A stretch of DNA of 64,000 bases from Shewanella donghaensis (GCF_007567505.1 NZ_CP041783.1:1674001-1738000); one strand, 5' to 3'. Counted from the first letter of the stretch, positions 19,164-29,243 are shown. The notes: generated by a model not told the origin, from the letters alone. Program-made: numbers and translations.

Positions 19164-20248
19164 TAGTTAGTCTCTCCAGGTAATACTGATTTGAGTCCGT
19201 TGGTCACTGACTCCATGACTTTCAATACCTTATTTGCGTATTGAGGATCGGTTGCATAACCAGCTTTTTGTAAGGCATTAATGAATTTTGCCGGTTCTGC
19301 GGCCACTTTCTTGGCATCTTGGTAACGCTCACCATTTGAGATAAAGGACACAAAATCATCAAAGCTCTGTTCGATGTTGTCATACATCCTAAAATCTGCT
19401 TTTTGTTTTACTGCAACGCCTTTTTCAAACTCCAAGGTGCTGACAGAGGTTTTATCGCCATCCCAGCGTTTATCGGCTTTAATATTGAATAAGTTATTAC
19501 TCGCAGTGCCATCATTGCGGCGAATAATTTTTTGACCCCAACCAGTTTCTAAAGCAGATTGCGCCAATAACACTTCTGGTGTTGTACCTAACTTTTTGGC
19601 TGCTTTTTCTGCATGGGGATAAAGCACAGTTACAAAATGTTGTGGGCTTTCAAATTGATTAGGCGATTTAGCTACCGATTGCGGCAATGCATTGCCACTG
19701 GCAGTAACGGGATTAACCGCTTGGCCAGCTAAAAGTTGATCGAGTTTTTGTGTATCAATAACTGAATGGCTAGTAGACAACTGGTTGATATCAATGACAG
19801 GCTTGTCTGCTGTTGTGGTCGTTATCGGATTAATGCTGCCATGGGGTAGTGACGTTGATTTGTCATCAAATAGCTGGTGGCCAATCCTAGAGTCAATATT
19901 GCCACGTAAAACAGAAGCTGGTTTATAGTTGGAATCTTCAGGGGAAAGCTGTTGCACCATCATGTCAGCAATTCCCAACATGCCTTTATCTGATAGATTC
20001 AATGACATTTGTTGGTCACGCATATTTTCAAAAAATGCGGTGGTTTCGCTGTTCAATGGACTATCTGATTTAAAAGCTTCGTTGGCATCACGCATGCTTT
20101 TCATCAGCATTTGAATGAATATCCCTTCAAACTGCTTGGCAACTTCTTTCAAAGCTGCCTTCTCGTCTTTCTGGGATTGAGAACGTAATTGGTCTAGTCC
20201 TCCTAGATCCAGAAAGTTCGATGCACTTGACAGCTTTTCCATAGTCAT
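19163..20248 (-). CDS. flgJ: Flagellar rod-assembly protein and muramidase FlgJ
   Basis: A 361-residue, two-domain protein. The N-terminal ~100 residues form the rod-binding domain (KEVAKQFEGIFIQMLMKSMRDAN). A Ser/Pro/Thr linker follows. The C-terminal ~150 residues form a glucosaminidase-type peptidoglycan hydrolase (LLAQSALETGWGQKI with the catalytic Glu; NLFNIKADKRWDG). It opens the cell wall for the rod in the periplasm. It lies 11 bases after flgI. Confidence 0.96.
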   Translation of the reverse strand: MTMEKLSSASNFLDLGGLDQLRSQSQKDEKAALKEVAKQFEGIFIQMLMKSMRDANEAFKSDSPLNSETTAFFENMRDQQMSLNLSDKGMLGIADMMVQQLSPEDSNYKPASVLRGNIDSRIGHQLFDDKSTSLPHGSINPITTTTADKPVIDINQLSTSHSVIDTQKLDQLLAGQAVNPVTASGNALPQSVAKSPNQFESPQHFVTVLYPHAEKAAKKLGTTPEVLLAQSALETGWGQKIIRRNDGTASNNLFNIKADKRWDGDKTSVSTLEFEKGVAVKQKADFRMYDNIEQSFDDFVSFISNGERYQDAKKVAAEPAKFINALQKAGYATDPQYANKVLKVMESVTNGLKSVLPGETN

Positions 20249-20259
20249 ACCGACAATAT

Positions 20260-21357
20260 TTAGATGATGATAAGTTCACCATGCAAAGCGCCTGCCATCT
20301 TTAACGCTTCAAGTATTGCAAGTACATCTGAAGGAGCTGCACCAACCAGGTTAACCGCTCTAACTAGCTCATCTAGCGTGGTTCCGGGGTCAAACAAAAA
20401 CATGCGACTATCATCTTCTATTACATCAATTGTACTATCGGTAGTGACAACAGTTTGACCACCAGCAAGCGCATTAGGCTGCGAGACTTGAGTTGCCTCT
20501 GCAATAGTGACAGTTAATCCGCCATGGGTTACCGCTGCAGGCATCAAGCGTACATTTTGGCCCACTACAATAGTCCCCGTGCGTGAGTTAACAATGACTT
20601 TTGCTGACTCATCGGCTATTTCGACTTCGATATTCTCAAGCGTGGCGAGAAACGATACCCGCTGTGAGGCATCACGGGGCGCGCTAACTTGCACTGAGGT
20701 GGCATCTAATGCTCTTGCCATACCTGGGCCTAATAAGTCATTAATGGCTTGTTCCATATTTTTGGCTGTAGAAAAGTCAGAGCGACGTAAGTTGAAAGTT
20801 AAATGATCCCCTGTTGCAAACGGTGACATAACACTGCGTTCAACCATTGCGCCACTTGGTATACGACCTACCGTCGGTGTATTTTGAATAACCCTTGAGC
20901 CATCTTGGCCTTCAGCACTAAAGCCACTTACGATAAGTGTACCTTGAGCAATAGCATAAACATTACCATCAACACCTTTAAGGAACGTTTGTAAAAGGGT
21001 ACCACCACGTAAGCTTTTAGCTTCACCAATACTTGATACGGTAATGTCAATATTTTGACCGGGCTTTATAAAGGCTGGCATTTCAGCATGAACCGCTACA
21101 ACTGCTGAGTTTTTAGTTTTCGGGTTAACATTATCAGCTAAGTTAATACCAAAGTTTTTTAGCATGGTTCTGAAGGTTTGTTCGGTATAGCGAGTTTTTT
21201 CACCTGTACCTGGTAGACCCACAACTAAGCCATAACCAATGAGCTGGTTACTACGCACGCCTTGTATATTGGCGATATCTTTAATGCGCTGAGCTTGTGC
21301 GGGTAATGTGACTATAGCTAGTGATAGAATCAATAAAATAAGTGATTTAATTTTCAT
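20260..21357 (-). CDS. flgI: Flagellar P-ring protein FlgI
   Basis: P-ring subunit in the periplasm, about 365 residues with a cleavable signal peptide ([22 protein letters not shown]). It has the conserved [29 protein letters not shown] start of the mature protein. The frame extends 10 codons upstream, but AAGGAG six bases before the ATG at 21357 sets the start. It overlaps nothing and lies 10 bases after flgH. Confidence 0.97.
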   Translation of the reverse strand: MKIKSLILLILSLAIVTLPAQAQRIKDIANIQGVRSNQLIGYGLVVGLPGTGEKTRYTEQTFRTMLKNFGINLADNVNPKTKNSAVVAVHAEMPAFIKPGQNIDITVSSIGEAKSLRGGTLLQTFLKGVDGNVYAIAQGTLIVSGFSAEGQDGSRVIQNTPTVGRIPSGAMVERSVMSPFATGDHLTFNLRRSDFSTAKNMEQAINDLLGPGMARALDATSVQVSAPRDASQRVSFLATLENIEVEIADESAKVIVNSRTGTIVVGQNVRLMPAAVTHGGLTVTIAEATQVSQPNALAGGQTVVTTDSTIDVIEDDSRMFLFDPGTTLDELVRAVNLVGAAPSDVLAILEALKMAGALHGELIII

Positions 21358-21367
21358 GGCATGCTCC

Positions 21368-22042
21368 TTAGAAAGGCCACCATTCACCCATAAAGAATGA
21401 GCTTAACCAACCCACTTTTTGGGCATCGGCAAAAGTGCCCGTTCCGCTATATTGAATGCGTGCATTAGCAACACGTGTCGATTCAACGGTATTATCAGGG
21501 GTAATATCTTGGCTTCGCACCATACCAGTGACTCGGATAAACTCATCACCATTATTAATTGATATCCATTTTTCGCCGCGAATAACAAGGTTACCGTTAC
21601 TTAGTACCTGCATGACGTTGGCCGAAATACTGCCATCTAAACTGTTAGACTGGTCGGCATCTGATTCACGTTTGGTATTCATTGAGTCTGAATAACGTAG
21701 ATCAATTGGCATACCTTTAATGGTGACATTGCCACCACCGGCATAAACAGGGTCAACGCTTAAATCTGAGCCTTTCTTGATTTCGTTATTAGCGCTTTTA
21801 GTCGCTTGAGTCGATTCATTTAACAGTACGGTAATAATGTCACCCACCTTGTGAGCTCGAATATCTGAGTACAAACTTGATGCTTGTTGATCCATATAAA
21901 TTGACCCCGTAGACACCACCTTTGTCACTGGCGCTTCAGGGTATATCGGTGCATAAAATGGATCATCAGGTATCGGTTTATGCTGAGTAGAGCCACAACC
22001 CATCAACAGTAATGCTGATGTTAAGATGATATATTTATTCAT
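21368..22042 (-). CDS. flgH: Flagellar L-ring lipoprotein FlgH
   Basis: L-ring subunit of the outer membrane, about 224 residues. A lipoprotein signal peptide ends in the lipobox LLMGC near residue 16. The conserved motifs [31 protein letters not shown] and [12 protein letters not shown]...VRVTGMVR-type segments are present. Seven further codons are open upstream, but GGAGAAGAG before the ATG at 22042 supports this start. It is in the flgF-L transcript. Confidence 0.96.
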   Translation of the reverse strand: MNKYIILTSALLLMGCGSTQHKPIPDDPFYAPIYPEAPVTKVVSTGSIYMDQQASSLYSDIRAHKVGDIITVLLNESTQATKSANNEIKKGSDLSVDPVYAGGGNVTIKGMPIDLRYSDSMNTKRESDADQSNSLDGSISANVMQVLSNGNLVIRGEKWISINNGDEFIRVTGMVRSQDITPDNTVESTRVANARIQYSGTGTFADAQKVGWLSSFFMGEWWPF

Positions 22043-22066
22043 AATCTCTTCTCCAGGCATCAAGCG

Positions 22067-22855
22067 TTATAAGTTTTGCGTAACGTATGACATCATCTGA
22101 TCGACAGCTGAAATCACTTTTGAATTCATTTCATAATTACGCTGACTTTGAATCAGGTTTACTAACTCTTCTGTCACGTTCACATTTGATGTTTCAAGCG
22201 CACCTTGACGAATAGCGCCTAAACCATCTAAAGAAGCAGTACCTTGGATCGGTGTACCACTTGCTCCAGTTTCGGTATAAAGGTTTTGCCCTAATGGATC
22301 TAATCCTGACGGATTAATAAAATCGCTCATTGCTAGCTGGCCAACAACCGTGCTTTCTGTCGCACCTGATAATTTGACTGAAATTTCACCTTCAGAAGAA
22401 ACGGTAATGGATGTTGCATCATCCGGAATGGTAATCGCTGGCTGAATGACATAACCAGAGCCGGGGGTCACAATTTGACCATTTTCATCTAAACTGAACT
22501 GACCATTTCGGGTATAAGCAGCTGTACCATCAGGCATCTCAACTTCAAAGAATCCAGGCCCTTCAATCATCAAATCCAAAGAGTTATCAGTAGTCAGCAT
22601 GTTGCCTTGGGTAAACATCTTTTGTGTTGCAACAACCTTAGTACCAGCACCTAGGTTTAATCCATTGGGCAATTTAGTGTTATCAGCACTAATACCACCC
22701 GCCTGATTAACTGTTTGATATAACAAATCTTCAAACACTGCTCGGCTCTTTTTAAAACCAATTGTACTGGCGTTGGCAACGTTGTTAGAAATAACAGCAA
22801 TGTCGGTTTGTTGGGCATCAAGACCCGTTTTACTAATCCATAAAGCAGGATGCAT
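22067..22855 (-). CDS. flgG: Flagellar distal rod protein FlgG
   Basis: A 262-residue distal rod subunit. The N-terminal motif LDAQQTDIAVISNNVANASTIGFKKSRA and the C-terminal motif NVNVTEELVNLIQSQRNYEMNSKVISAVDQMM are the standard rod/hook-family signatures. It follows flgF by 11 bases and precedes flgH. Confidence 0.97.
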   Translation of the reverse strand: MHPALWISKTGLDAQQTDIAVISNNVANASTIGFKKSRAVFEDLLYQTVNQAGGISADNTKLPNGLNLGAGTKVVATQKMFTQGNMLTTDNSLDLMIEGPGFFEVEMPDGTAAYTRNGQFSLDENGQIVTPGSGYVIQPAITIPDDATSITVSSEGEISVKLSGATESTVVGQLAMSDFINPSGLDPLGQNLYTETGASGTPIQGTASLDGLGAIRQGALETSNVNVTEELVNLIQSQRNYEMNSKVISAVDQMMSYVTQNL

Positions 22856-22866
22856 AATATTTACTC

Positions 22867-23610
22867 CTAACTAACTCTCAATAGAGACGATGATGAACGA
22901 TCAAGTTCTTCAGCATTCTTCATCATCTTCACTTGCATTTCGTATTGACGCTGGATATCGATTAACGCCACCATTTCTGACACAGCATTGACATTACTGC
23001 CTTCCAAAGCACCGCTTTCAACTTGTACATTGGGATCACTAGGAATATTTTGTCCCGATGTGAGTCTAAATAAACCGTCTTCGCCACGCATCATGTTCGC
23101 ATTACTGGGATTAACTAACTTTATTCGTGCGACTTCTTCGATAACATCAGCTGTTGCGCCTTGTGGTCTAACTGAAATAATACCTTCAGGCGAAATTTGG
23201 ACTTTATCTACTGGTATAGGCAGAACAATGGGCCCCGTCTCTCCCATCACTGGGTTGCCTCTTGCGTTGGTGAGTAAACCAGTACTGTCAAAGTTTAAAC
23301 TCCCAGATCGTGTGTAAGCCTCACCACCATCTTCAGCCTGAACCGCAATCCAACCACTATCTTTAATCGCAATATCTAAATTACGACCAGTGGTTTTTAT
23401 TGGGCCTGAGTCAAAATTATGCCCAGGGCTTTCTGTCATCGCGAAAACACGTGTAGGTAAACCTTCACCAAAAGCTTGCATAGAGCGTGCTTGGGCCAAA
23501 TCAGCTCTGAAGCCATCAGTATTAACATTAGCTAAATTGTTGGCACGAACGGCCAAAGCATTCATATTCTGCTTTGCTCCACTCATGGCAACATAAAGTA
23601 ATTTGTCCAT
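22867..23610 (-). CDS. flgF: Flagellar proximal rod protein FlgF
   Basis: A rod protein of about 247 residues that begins MDKLLYVAMSGAKQNMNALAVRANNLANVNTDGFR and ends with the family C-terminal motif SEMVALIDIQRQYEMQVKMMKNAEELD. Five more codons are open upstream, but GGAG precedes the ATG at 23610. It is the first gene after the flgE terminator and has its own sigma-54 site, so flgFGHIJ(KL) can be transcribed separately from flgBCDE. Confidence 0.96.
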   Translation of the reverse strand: MDKLLYVAMSGAKQNMNALAVRANNLANVNTDGFRADLAQARSMQAFGEGLPTRVFAMTESPGHNFDSGPIKTTGRNLDIAIKDSGWIAVQAEDGGEAYTRSGSLNFDSTGLLTNARGNPVMGETGPIVLPIPVDKVQISPEGIISVRPQGATADVIEEVARIKLVNPSNANMMRGEDGLFRLTSGQNIPSDPNVQVESGALEGSNVNAVSEMVALIDIQRQYEMQVKMMKNAEELDRSSSSLLRVS

Positions 23611-23658
23611 TTGCCGCTCCGTCAAACTTTCTTAATAACAAAAGATATATTTAGAGTA

Positions 23659-23674
23659 AGCAATCAGTGTGCCA
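23659..23674 (-). promoter_or_regulatory. Sigma-54 promoter upstream of flgF
   Basis: On the minus strand TGGCAC-N5-TTGCT is a full match to the RpoN consensus, 49-64 bases upstream of the flgF start and beyond the flgE terminator. Confidence 0.9.
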
Positions 23675-23767
23675 AAGTATAATTAAGCAACGAAAATGAA
23701 TTAAATGGATTGTAAAAACAGGAAGATAAAGAGATTAAAGCTAAAAGACAATAGATGATAAATGGCA

Positions 23768-23790
23768 AAAAGTTGCCGTTGCGGCAACTC
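23768..23790 (-). terminator. Rho-independent terminator after flgE
   Basis: A perfect 8-bp stem AGTTGCCG/CGGCAACT with a 3-base loop, followed by five T on the minus strand. It lies about 30 bases past the flgE stop and separates flgBCDE from flgF onward. Confidence 0.88.
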
Positions 23791-23819
23791 TTTGACGATA
23801 ATGTTTAGCGACTAAATTA

Positions 23820-25184
23820 TTAGCGGATCTGCAATATCGTTTGGTTCAACGTATTATTAACTTCAAGCGTTCGAGAGTTAGCTTGGAAGTTACGCTGTGC
23901 TGAAATCAAGTCAACCAATTCTGTGGTTAAGTCTACGTTTGATTGCTCAAGTGCCGAAGAGCGAATACTACCAAACGTACCACTATTAGCTTCACCAGCT
24001 AATGCTGGACCTGAATCTAAGCTGGCCTTCCAAGAAGTATTACCCACTTGTGTTAAGCCTTGCTCATTAGCAAAGCGTACTAAAGCAACTCGCGCTAAAG
24101 GGACTGTAGAACCATTACTGTAACTGGCAGTAACTAGACCATCATCACCAACACCTACGTTAGTCAGACGGCCAACTGTAGTACCGTCTTGTGTAAGTTC
24201 AGTCACTTCAAATGGTGATGCATATTGTGTCGGATTATTGAATTCAATATCCAATTTTTGGCTACCATCAGCACCAGGACCTAATACATTCGCGCCATTA
24301 ACACCAAGTTCAACTGTTGAAACAACAGCAGGATCTGAACCGGTATAGGCACCTGCATCGTTAAATTTTAATACTGAACCTTTCCATCCAGATGCATTCT
24401 CAGCTTGCTGAGGAGTGTCAGGTAAACCATCGCCAGTTGTATCGGTTTGATAAGAACCACCAGTTGCTGAATCGATATCAACCTGTTCACCATCTACTGC
24501 ATAAAAAGCCACCCAGTTACTTTCACCTGTATATGAACCCCCTTCAGGTTTAACAAAGTAAGTGGTCATAATATGTGACTCACCTAAAGAGTCATAAATA
24601 GTCACTGAAGTAGAGTTATTAAAAGTGTCTGGATCATTTGGATCAAAGTTCGCAGGGTCTAATGCCGTTTCACCAACATTTAAATTCATTTGAAAACCAA
24701 CTGAACCTGTCATTACAGGACTACCTGCAGTATCTGGAATTTTAATCGGTTGAGTTGTAGTTAAGCTCACTGAAGTTGAATTACCGCTGGCATCTACTGG
24801 GAAGCCTTGTAAAAAATTACCCGCTGAATCTGTCATATAACTTTCAGAGTTAACTTTAAACGCGCCTGCCCGTGTAAAGGCATGGTCTTGCGTTCCTTGT
24901 TCAGCAGATGTTACGAAAAATCCACCGCCACTGATCGCCATATCTAAAGAGTTACTGGTAAATTGTAAGCTACCTTGTTGAAACTGCTGGGCAACCTGAG
25001 TGGTAGTTGCACCGCCACCGACAGCGGTTTTGCTGTTAGAAAAAATGGAATTAGCATACACATCGGCAAATTCTGCACGGGATTCTTTAAAGCCGATAGT
25101 GTTAACGTTGGCAATGTTATTTGCAGTGGTGTTAAGATCTTTTTGAGCAGCAGCAATACCACTCAATGCTATATTAAACGACAT
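23820..25184 (-). CDS. flgE: Flagellar hook protein FlgE
   Basis: A 454-residue hook subunit. N-terminal motif: SGIAAAQKDLNTTANNIANVNTIGFKESRAEFADV. C-terminal motif: SNVDLTTELVDLISAQRNFQANSRTLEVNNTLNQTILQIR. The central domain is variable and polar. It follows flgD by 82 bases. It is the last gene before the hairpin at 23768. Confidence 0.97.
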   Translation of the reverse strand: MSFNIALSGIAAAQKDLNTTANNIANVNTIGFKESRAEFADVYANSIFSNSKTAVGGGATTTQVAQQFQQGSLQFTSNSLDMAISGGGFFVTSAEQGTQDHAFTRAGAFKVNSESYMTDSAGNFLQGFPVDASGNSTSVSLTTTQPIKIPDTAGSPVMTGSVGFQMNLNVGETALDPANFDPNDPDTFNNSTSVTIYDSLGESHIMTTYFVKPEGGSYTGESNWVAFYAVDGEQVDIDSATGGSYQTDTTGDGLPDTPQQAENASGWKGSVLKFNDAGAYTGSDPAVVSTVELGVNGANVLGPGADGSQKLDIEFNNPTQYASPFEVTELTQDGTTVGRLTNVGVGDDGLVTASYSNGSTVPLARVALVRFANEQGLTQVGNTSWKASLDSGPALAGEANSGTFGSIRSSALEQSNVDLTTELVDLISAQRNFQANSRTLEVNNTLNQTILQIR

Positions 25185-25223
25185 AAATCACCTCTATACT
25201 CTCTAAATTCGGTTATGTTTTAA

Positions 25224-25245
25224 CTGACAGTTTTCTGACAGTTTT
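25224..25245 (-). repeat. Two tandem 11-bp units upstream of flgE
   Basis: The unit CTGACAGTTTT occurs twice in tandem in the flgD-flgE spacer, about 40-60 bases before the flgE start. Function unknown; it could be replication slippage or a regulator site. Confidence 0.5.
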
Positions 25246-25266
25246 TAGTTATTTTTGCAGTTAACA

Positions 25267-26037
25267 TCAGCTTTCAGCAACAGCAAGTACATCAGATAAT
25301 TGAATGCCACCAATGCCTCTAAGGTTAAGAATCGCCCCTGTTGCGACACTACCAAGTGACACGCTGGTTACATGGGCATAGGTTGAAACGGCTAAATCTT
25401 CCGCTTTACCATCGACTTTTCCGTTGGCTTTAAATGAATAAAGCCCTTCTTCAACAGGTTCACCATTCTTATCTAGCCCGTCCCATGACACATCAATGTT
25501 GCCACCAGCTGAGCCATCAACTTCAAAGGTTGTAATGACCTGCCCAGTTTCATCTTCTACAGATACAGTAATAGTATCGACAGGCGATGGGGTACTCACT
25601 ACCCCTTTTATTTCTGAGTGTTCAGCTGATATATGACCGGTATCAGATGGAATTAACACTTTCTGGCCCACTAAACCTGATGCTTGTAGTGCCTGACTTG
25701 AACTCATAACACTGTTCAAGTTAAGAATTTCTTGATTTAACTTTGAAATACCATCAACCGTCGAAAAGGATGCCATTTGTGCAATCATTTGATCATTATC
25801 AACAGGCTCAAATGGGTCTTGCATCGACAACTGTTGGCTCAATAACGCAAAAAAATCGGCTTGGGTTAATTCGTTATTTTTAATTTCACCCGTTTCTTCC
25901 GTTGTTTCTTGCAGCTTTACACTGTCTAAAAATGTATTTCCTGTTGTCTCGGTTGTCGAAGAGTTGGTCGCTATACTTGACGCTGTTGACGACTTACTCT
26001 GCGGTAAAGACTGACTATAAGGATTTACGAGGCTCAT
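25267..26037 (-). CDS. flgD: Hook-capping scaffold protein FlgD
   Basis: A 256-residue hook cap/scaffold. The conserved N-terminal segment LTQADFFALLSQQLSMQDPFEPVDNDQMIAQMASFSTVDGI is present, followed by an immunoglobulin-like/FlgD C-terminal region (VSWDGLDKNGEPVEEGLYSFKANG). It sits 24 bases after flgC in the flgBCDE operon. Confidence 0.96.
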   Translation of the reverse strand: MSLVNPYSQSLPQSKSSTASSIATNSSTTETTGNTFLDSVKLQETTEETGEIKNNELTQADFFALLSQQLSMQDPFEPVDNDQMIAQMASFSTVDGISKLNQEILNLNSVMSSSQALQASGLVGQKVLIPSDTGHISAEHSEIKGVVSTPSPVDTITVSVEDETGQVITTFEVDGSAGGNIDVSWDGLDKNGEPVEEGLYSFKANGKVDGKAEDLAVSTYAHVTSVSLGSVATGAILNLRGIGGIQLSDVLAVAES

Positions 26038-26061
26038 AGGTTACCTCCAACAAAATTCATA

Positions 26062-26478
26062 TTACTTACCCATACGAAGCGTTTGTTGCAGCATTGATTT
26101 AGCTGCATCAGCCACTTGGACATTCATTTGATATGACTGAGAAGCGGAAAGCATATCAGCCATCTCTTCCATAACATTTACATTTGGCTTATAGATAAAC
26201 CCATCACCGTCAGCCATTGGGTGATTAGGAGAAAATTCTTTTAGTAGCGGCGCATCACTTTCAACAATACCTTTAACACTGACACTATGAGAGCTATTTT
26301 GCTGATGACTCGCTTTGGCCATTTCAGCTTCAAAAATAGGGTGACGTGCTTTATATGTCTCACCGACACTACTTGATACTGAATTAGCGTTAGCAATATT
26401 ACTGGCGGTGGTATTTAAGCGAACTGATTGAGCAGACATTCCTGAACCAGACACATTGAAAATATTAAATAGACTCAT
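26062..26478 (-). CDS. flgC: Flagellar proximal rod protein FlgC
   Basis: A 138-residue rod subunit starting MSLFNIFNVSGSGMSAQSVRLNTTASNIANANS and ending in the motif PNVNVMEEMADMLSASQSYQMNVQVADAAKSMLQQTL. Two bases separate it from flgB, indicating coupling. Confidence 0.97.
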   Translation of the reverse strand: MSLFNIFNVSGSGMSAQSVRLNTTASNIANANSVSSSVGETYKARHPIFEAEMAKASHQQNSSHSVSVKGIVESDAPLLKEFSPNHPMADGDGFIYKPNVNVMEEMADMLSASQSYQMNVQVADAAKSMLQQTLRMGK

Positions 26479-26480
26479 GA

Positions 26481-26879
26481 TTAATCACCTCTAATGGCTT
26501 TGCGCATGCCAGAAAACTTACTTTCAAGAAAACCTAACGACATTTGATACTCTAAAGAATTTTGCATGAAAGCAGACTTTTCCTCTTGAGAATCAACGGT
26601 ATTACCATCGCCAGTATCAGGTTGATTAGGAACGCGAAATTGAACATGTTCTTCGCTTAATGCCTTCAAATCAAAGTGCTTGTCAGTGGTTTGACTCATT
26701 TGCAGCCCTTTTTGATGAGAGCGAGCACTATTCATAGCTGATTCAAAGTCGATATCTCGAGCTTTGTAACCTGGAGTATCTGAATTGGCGATATTACTAG
26801 AGAGCACTTCAGCCCTTTGAGCACGTATGCCCAACGAGTATTGATGTATTCCTAAACCATTTTCAAAATTAATCGCCAT
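26481..26879 (-). CDS. flgB: Flagellar proximal rod protein FlgB
   Basis: A rod subunit of about 132 residues with the signature GIHQYSLGIRAQRAEVLSSNIANSDTPGYKARDIDF. The frame is open 13 codons further, but GGAGG seven bases before the ATG at 26879 and the sigma-54 site at 26914-26929 inside that extension make the shorter start certain. First gene of flgBCDE. Confidence 0.97.
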   Translation of the reverse strand: MAINFENGLGIHQYSLGIRAQRAEVLSSNIANSDTPGYKARDIDFESAMNSARSHQKGLQMSQTTDKHFDLKALSEEHVQFRVPNQPDTGDGNTVDSQEEKSAFMQNSLEYQMSLGFLESKFSGMRKAIRGD

Positions 26880-26913
26880 AAAATTGCCTCCATCAGCTAA
26901 CTGATGATTACAA

Positions 26914-26929
26914 AGCAATCCTTATGCCA
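26914..26929 (-). promoter_or_regulatory. Sigma-54 promoter upstream of flgB
   Basis: On the minus strand TGGCAT-N5-TTGCT is one base off the RpoN consensus and has exact spacing, 35-50 bases before the flgB start. Confidence 0.85.
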
Positions 26930-26966
26930 AAATAATAGAGTTTTGGTCAGAGAGAGAATAAAAATA

Positions 26967-26996
26967 AAAAATGCCGACGGACGCCAGCATTTAAAA
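26967..26996 (-). terminator. Terminator between cheR and flgB
   Basis: AAATGC/GCATTT arms enclose a partly paired GC-rich centre. On the minus strand an interrupted T tract follows. It lies about 33 bases past the cheR stop and upstream of the flgB promoter. Confidence 0.65.
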
Positions 26997-27028
26997 GAGG
27001 TAAACGATTATAAATCAGCAACTTAAGA

Positions 27029-27862
27029 TTAGGTTTTCTTTTGGTAATATATTCCAGGATTACAACGAACCATATTAAATTCATCAGTTAATCCTGAGAT
27101 AGATTCTGACGCACCTAAGAATAAAATCCCATTTGGGTTAAGAGCGGCAGCGAATTGCCGCAAAATTTTAGCTTTTGCCTCAGGGGCAAAGTAGATCAGT
27201 ACATTACGGCAAAAAATAATATCGAATTTACCTAATAAGCTATAACTCTCAAGTAAATTATGCGCCCTAAAATTAACGAGTCGCTTAACATTGTCTTTTA
27301 CTTTCATATTCCCTGTCGGTAAAGCATCAAAGAACTGTCTTTTACGCTCTGGCGATAAGCCTCGAGCTAGCGCTAAACTGTCATATTCAGCATTTTTACA
27401 ACGCTCAAGCATAGACGGTGATAAGTCTGTCGCTTGAATTGTCGCATTACCCGGTAAAGCGCCAGGTTTGCGCTGTTGATACTCAAGAATAGTCATAGCC
27501 AATGAATAAGGCTCTTGACCAGATGAACAAGCAGCAGACCAAATCTTTAATGGCCGACCTAAACGGCTATAGTCAGGTAATAATGCATTATGCAGTAATT
27601 CAAATGGGTATTTATCTCTAAACCATAAAGTTTCATTCGTAGTCATTGCATCTATGACTTCCGCTCTTAGCTGTCGCTCTGCAGGTTTCATAGAGCGTTT
27701 TACCACTTCAGACAATGACGGTAAATTGTGCTTCCCCATTAAAGGGGCTAAACGACTCCTCACTAAATATTGCTTATTGTCACCTAATACAATGCCACTA
27801 TGTTGCTCTAAAAAGAGCTTAAATTGATTATATTCTGTTTCAGCAAGTGATTTATTCGGCAC
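27029..27862 (-). CDS. cheR: Chemotaxis protein methyltransferase CheR
   Basis: A 277-residue methyltransferase that methylates glutamates of chemoreceptors using SAM. The N-terminal helical CheR_N domain (about 10-70) is followed by the SAM-binding domain with KIWSAACSSGQEPYSLAM (motif I) and FDIIFCRNVLIYF. No C-terminal VEEI-binding or TPR extension. It lies next to cheV and flgB, the usual place in Vibrio and Shewanella. Confidence 0.96.
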   Translation of the reverse strand: MPNKSLAETEYNQFKLFLEQHSGIVLGDNKQYLVRSRLAPLMGKHNLPSLSEVVKRSMKPAERQLRAEVIDAMTTNETLWFRDKYPFELLHNALLPDYSRLGRPLKIWSAACSSGQEPYSLAMTILEYQQRKPGALPGNATIQATDLSPSMLERCKNAEYDSLALARGLSPERKRQFFDALPTGNMKVKDNVKRLVNFRAHNLLESYSLLGKFDIIFCRNVLIYFAPEAKAKILRQFAAALNPNGILFLGASESISGLTDEFNMVRCNPGIYYQKKT

Positions 27863-28003
27863 TTTTACACCTTATTGTTACGAGAGAAACCACGTTGTTT
27901 TCTCAATCTGGACGACTACTTTTTCGTTATTGATTCAACCAATAGCAAAAGCTAACTAACATTAAACCTGCCAACTAATCATAGTCAAAATTAACGTTTA
28001 TAC

Positions 28004-28924
28004 CTATAACATTAAATGTTTGTTGACTGCAGAGGCTAATTCATCAGGGTTAAATTTAGCAATAAAGTCATTCGCACCGACTTTTTCAACCATTGCTTGG
28101 TTGAATACACCACTTAATGATGTATGTAATACCACTTTAATATCTTTTAATTTGGGATCATCACGAATTTCTGCTGTGAGGGTATAACCATCCATTTCAG
28201 GCATTTCAATATCAGAAATAATCAATGGAATTTCATCGGCTACATTATCCATTTCACTCGCGATGGCTTTTAGCTTTATGAGGGCATCTTTACCATCTAT
28301 GGCAGTATCAATCTGCAGGTTTAATGAAGATAGTGAACGAATAATTTGCTTACGGGCAACAGCTGAATCATCAATAACCATAATATGATAATGTCGTTCT
28401 TTATCAATGGTTATTGCATCGTTTGCTTCTTGGCTCAATTCTGTTTTGACCGGTGAAATTTCGTCTAAAATTTTCTCAACATCCAAGATTTCAACCAATT
28501 CACCTTCAATTTCAGTCACCGCAGTCAAATAGGAGTTACGCCCTGCACCTTGTGGTGGTGGCATAATTGATTCCCAATTCATATTAATAATCCGCTCAAC
28601 TGAACTCACTAAAAAGCCCTGAATACTACGGTTATATTCTGAAATGATAATAAAACAATTTTCAGTTGACTCAATTGGACGCCCACCTGTCGCAGCGCTT
28701 AAATCAATCACTGAGATGGTAGAACCACGGATATGGGCAATACCTTTAATTAACGGGCTTAAGCGCGGTAATTTTGTTAATGGCGGACACTGCAGCACTT
28801 CTTTTACTTTAAAAACGTTAATACCAAAACGTTGACGACCGTTTAGTTTAAAAAGTAACAACTCAAGTCTATTCTGGCCAACGAGTTGGGTACGTTTGTT
28901 AACTGATTCAAGAATACTCGACAT
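28004..28924 (-). CDS. cheV: Chemotaxis adaptor CheV (CheW-receiver)
   Basis: A 306-residue hybrid: N-terminal CheW-like domain (about 20-165; INVFKVKEVLQCPPLTKLPRLSPLIKGIAHIRG) coupling receptors to CheA, and C-terminal receiver domain (about 180-305) with the phospho-acceptor Asp in PLIISDIEMPEMDGYTL. It tunes array signalling, probably as a phosphate sink. It is 141 bases upstream of cheR on the same strand. Confidence 0.96.
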   Translation of the reverse strand: MSSILESVNKRTQLVGQNRLELLLFKLNGRQRFGINVFKVKEVLQCPPLTKLPRLSPLIKGIAHIRGSTISVIDLSAATGGRPIESTENCFIIISEYNRSIQGFLVSSVERIINMNWESIMPPPQGAGRNSYLTAVTEIEGELVEILDVEKILDEISPVKTELSQEANDAITIDKERHYHIMVIDDSAVARKQIIRSLSSLNLQIDTAIDGKDALIKLKAIASEMDNVADEIPLIISDIEMPEMDGYTLTAEIRDDPKLKDIKVVLHTSLSGVFNQAMVEKVGANDFIAKFNPDELASAVNKHLML

Positions 28925-29243
28925 AACCCTGCCTTGTTTATTAATGCTAACCCTTCGGGTTTTATTATAAGTGCTTTCTACTAATGTAGTTTTATTGCGA
29001 CTGTAAATCCATCTAAAGTGAACGGTATCATAGTAACAACAATGAATTAATCGATTAAGTCAATAAATGACGGTTATGGGCATACTTATTGCTTAGTATT
29101 CATAACTTGGGATCAAATAAGCTAATTGAGTAAAACAAGTCAAACTTCTGACAAGCAATACTCGTATTTAAATGAACCGCTTTTCATTCATAAGCTAGTC
29201 AAAGTATAGAGGTTATCTGGCAAACCAAGCTAGTTAGAATATT
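28925..29243. other. Divergent cheV-flgA intergenic region
   Basis: There are about 320 bases between the divergent cheV and flgA starts. I see one sigma-54-like site facing flgA (29078-29093), a small CCC-TTC-GGG hairpin at about 28949-28962, and no other gene or RNA. Confidence 0.5.
29078..29093 (+). promoter_or_regulatory. Possible sigma-54 promoter for flgAMN
   Basis: GGGCAT-N5-TTGCT on the plus strand keeps the invariant GG and GC with correct spacing, but its first base deviates from TGGCAC. It is about 150 bases upstream of flgA. flgA transcription by sigma-54 is plausible in this hierarchy. Confidence 0.5.

Noticed and set aside
28949-28962. Small hairpin upstream of cheV as a terminator
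   Set aside because: The stem is short and no gene on the matching strand ends there.
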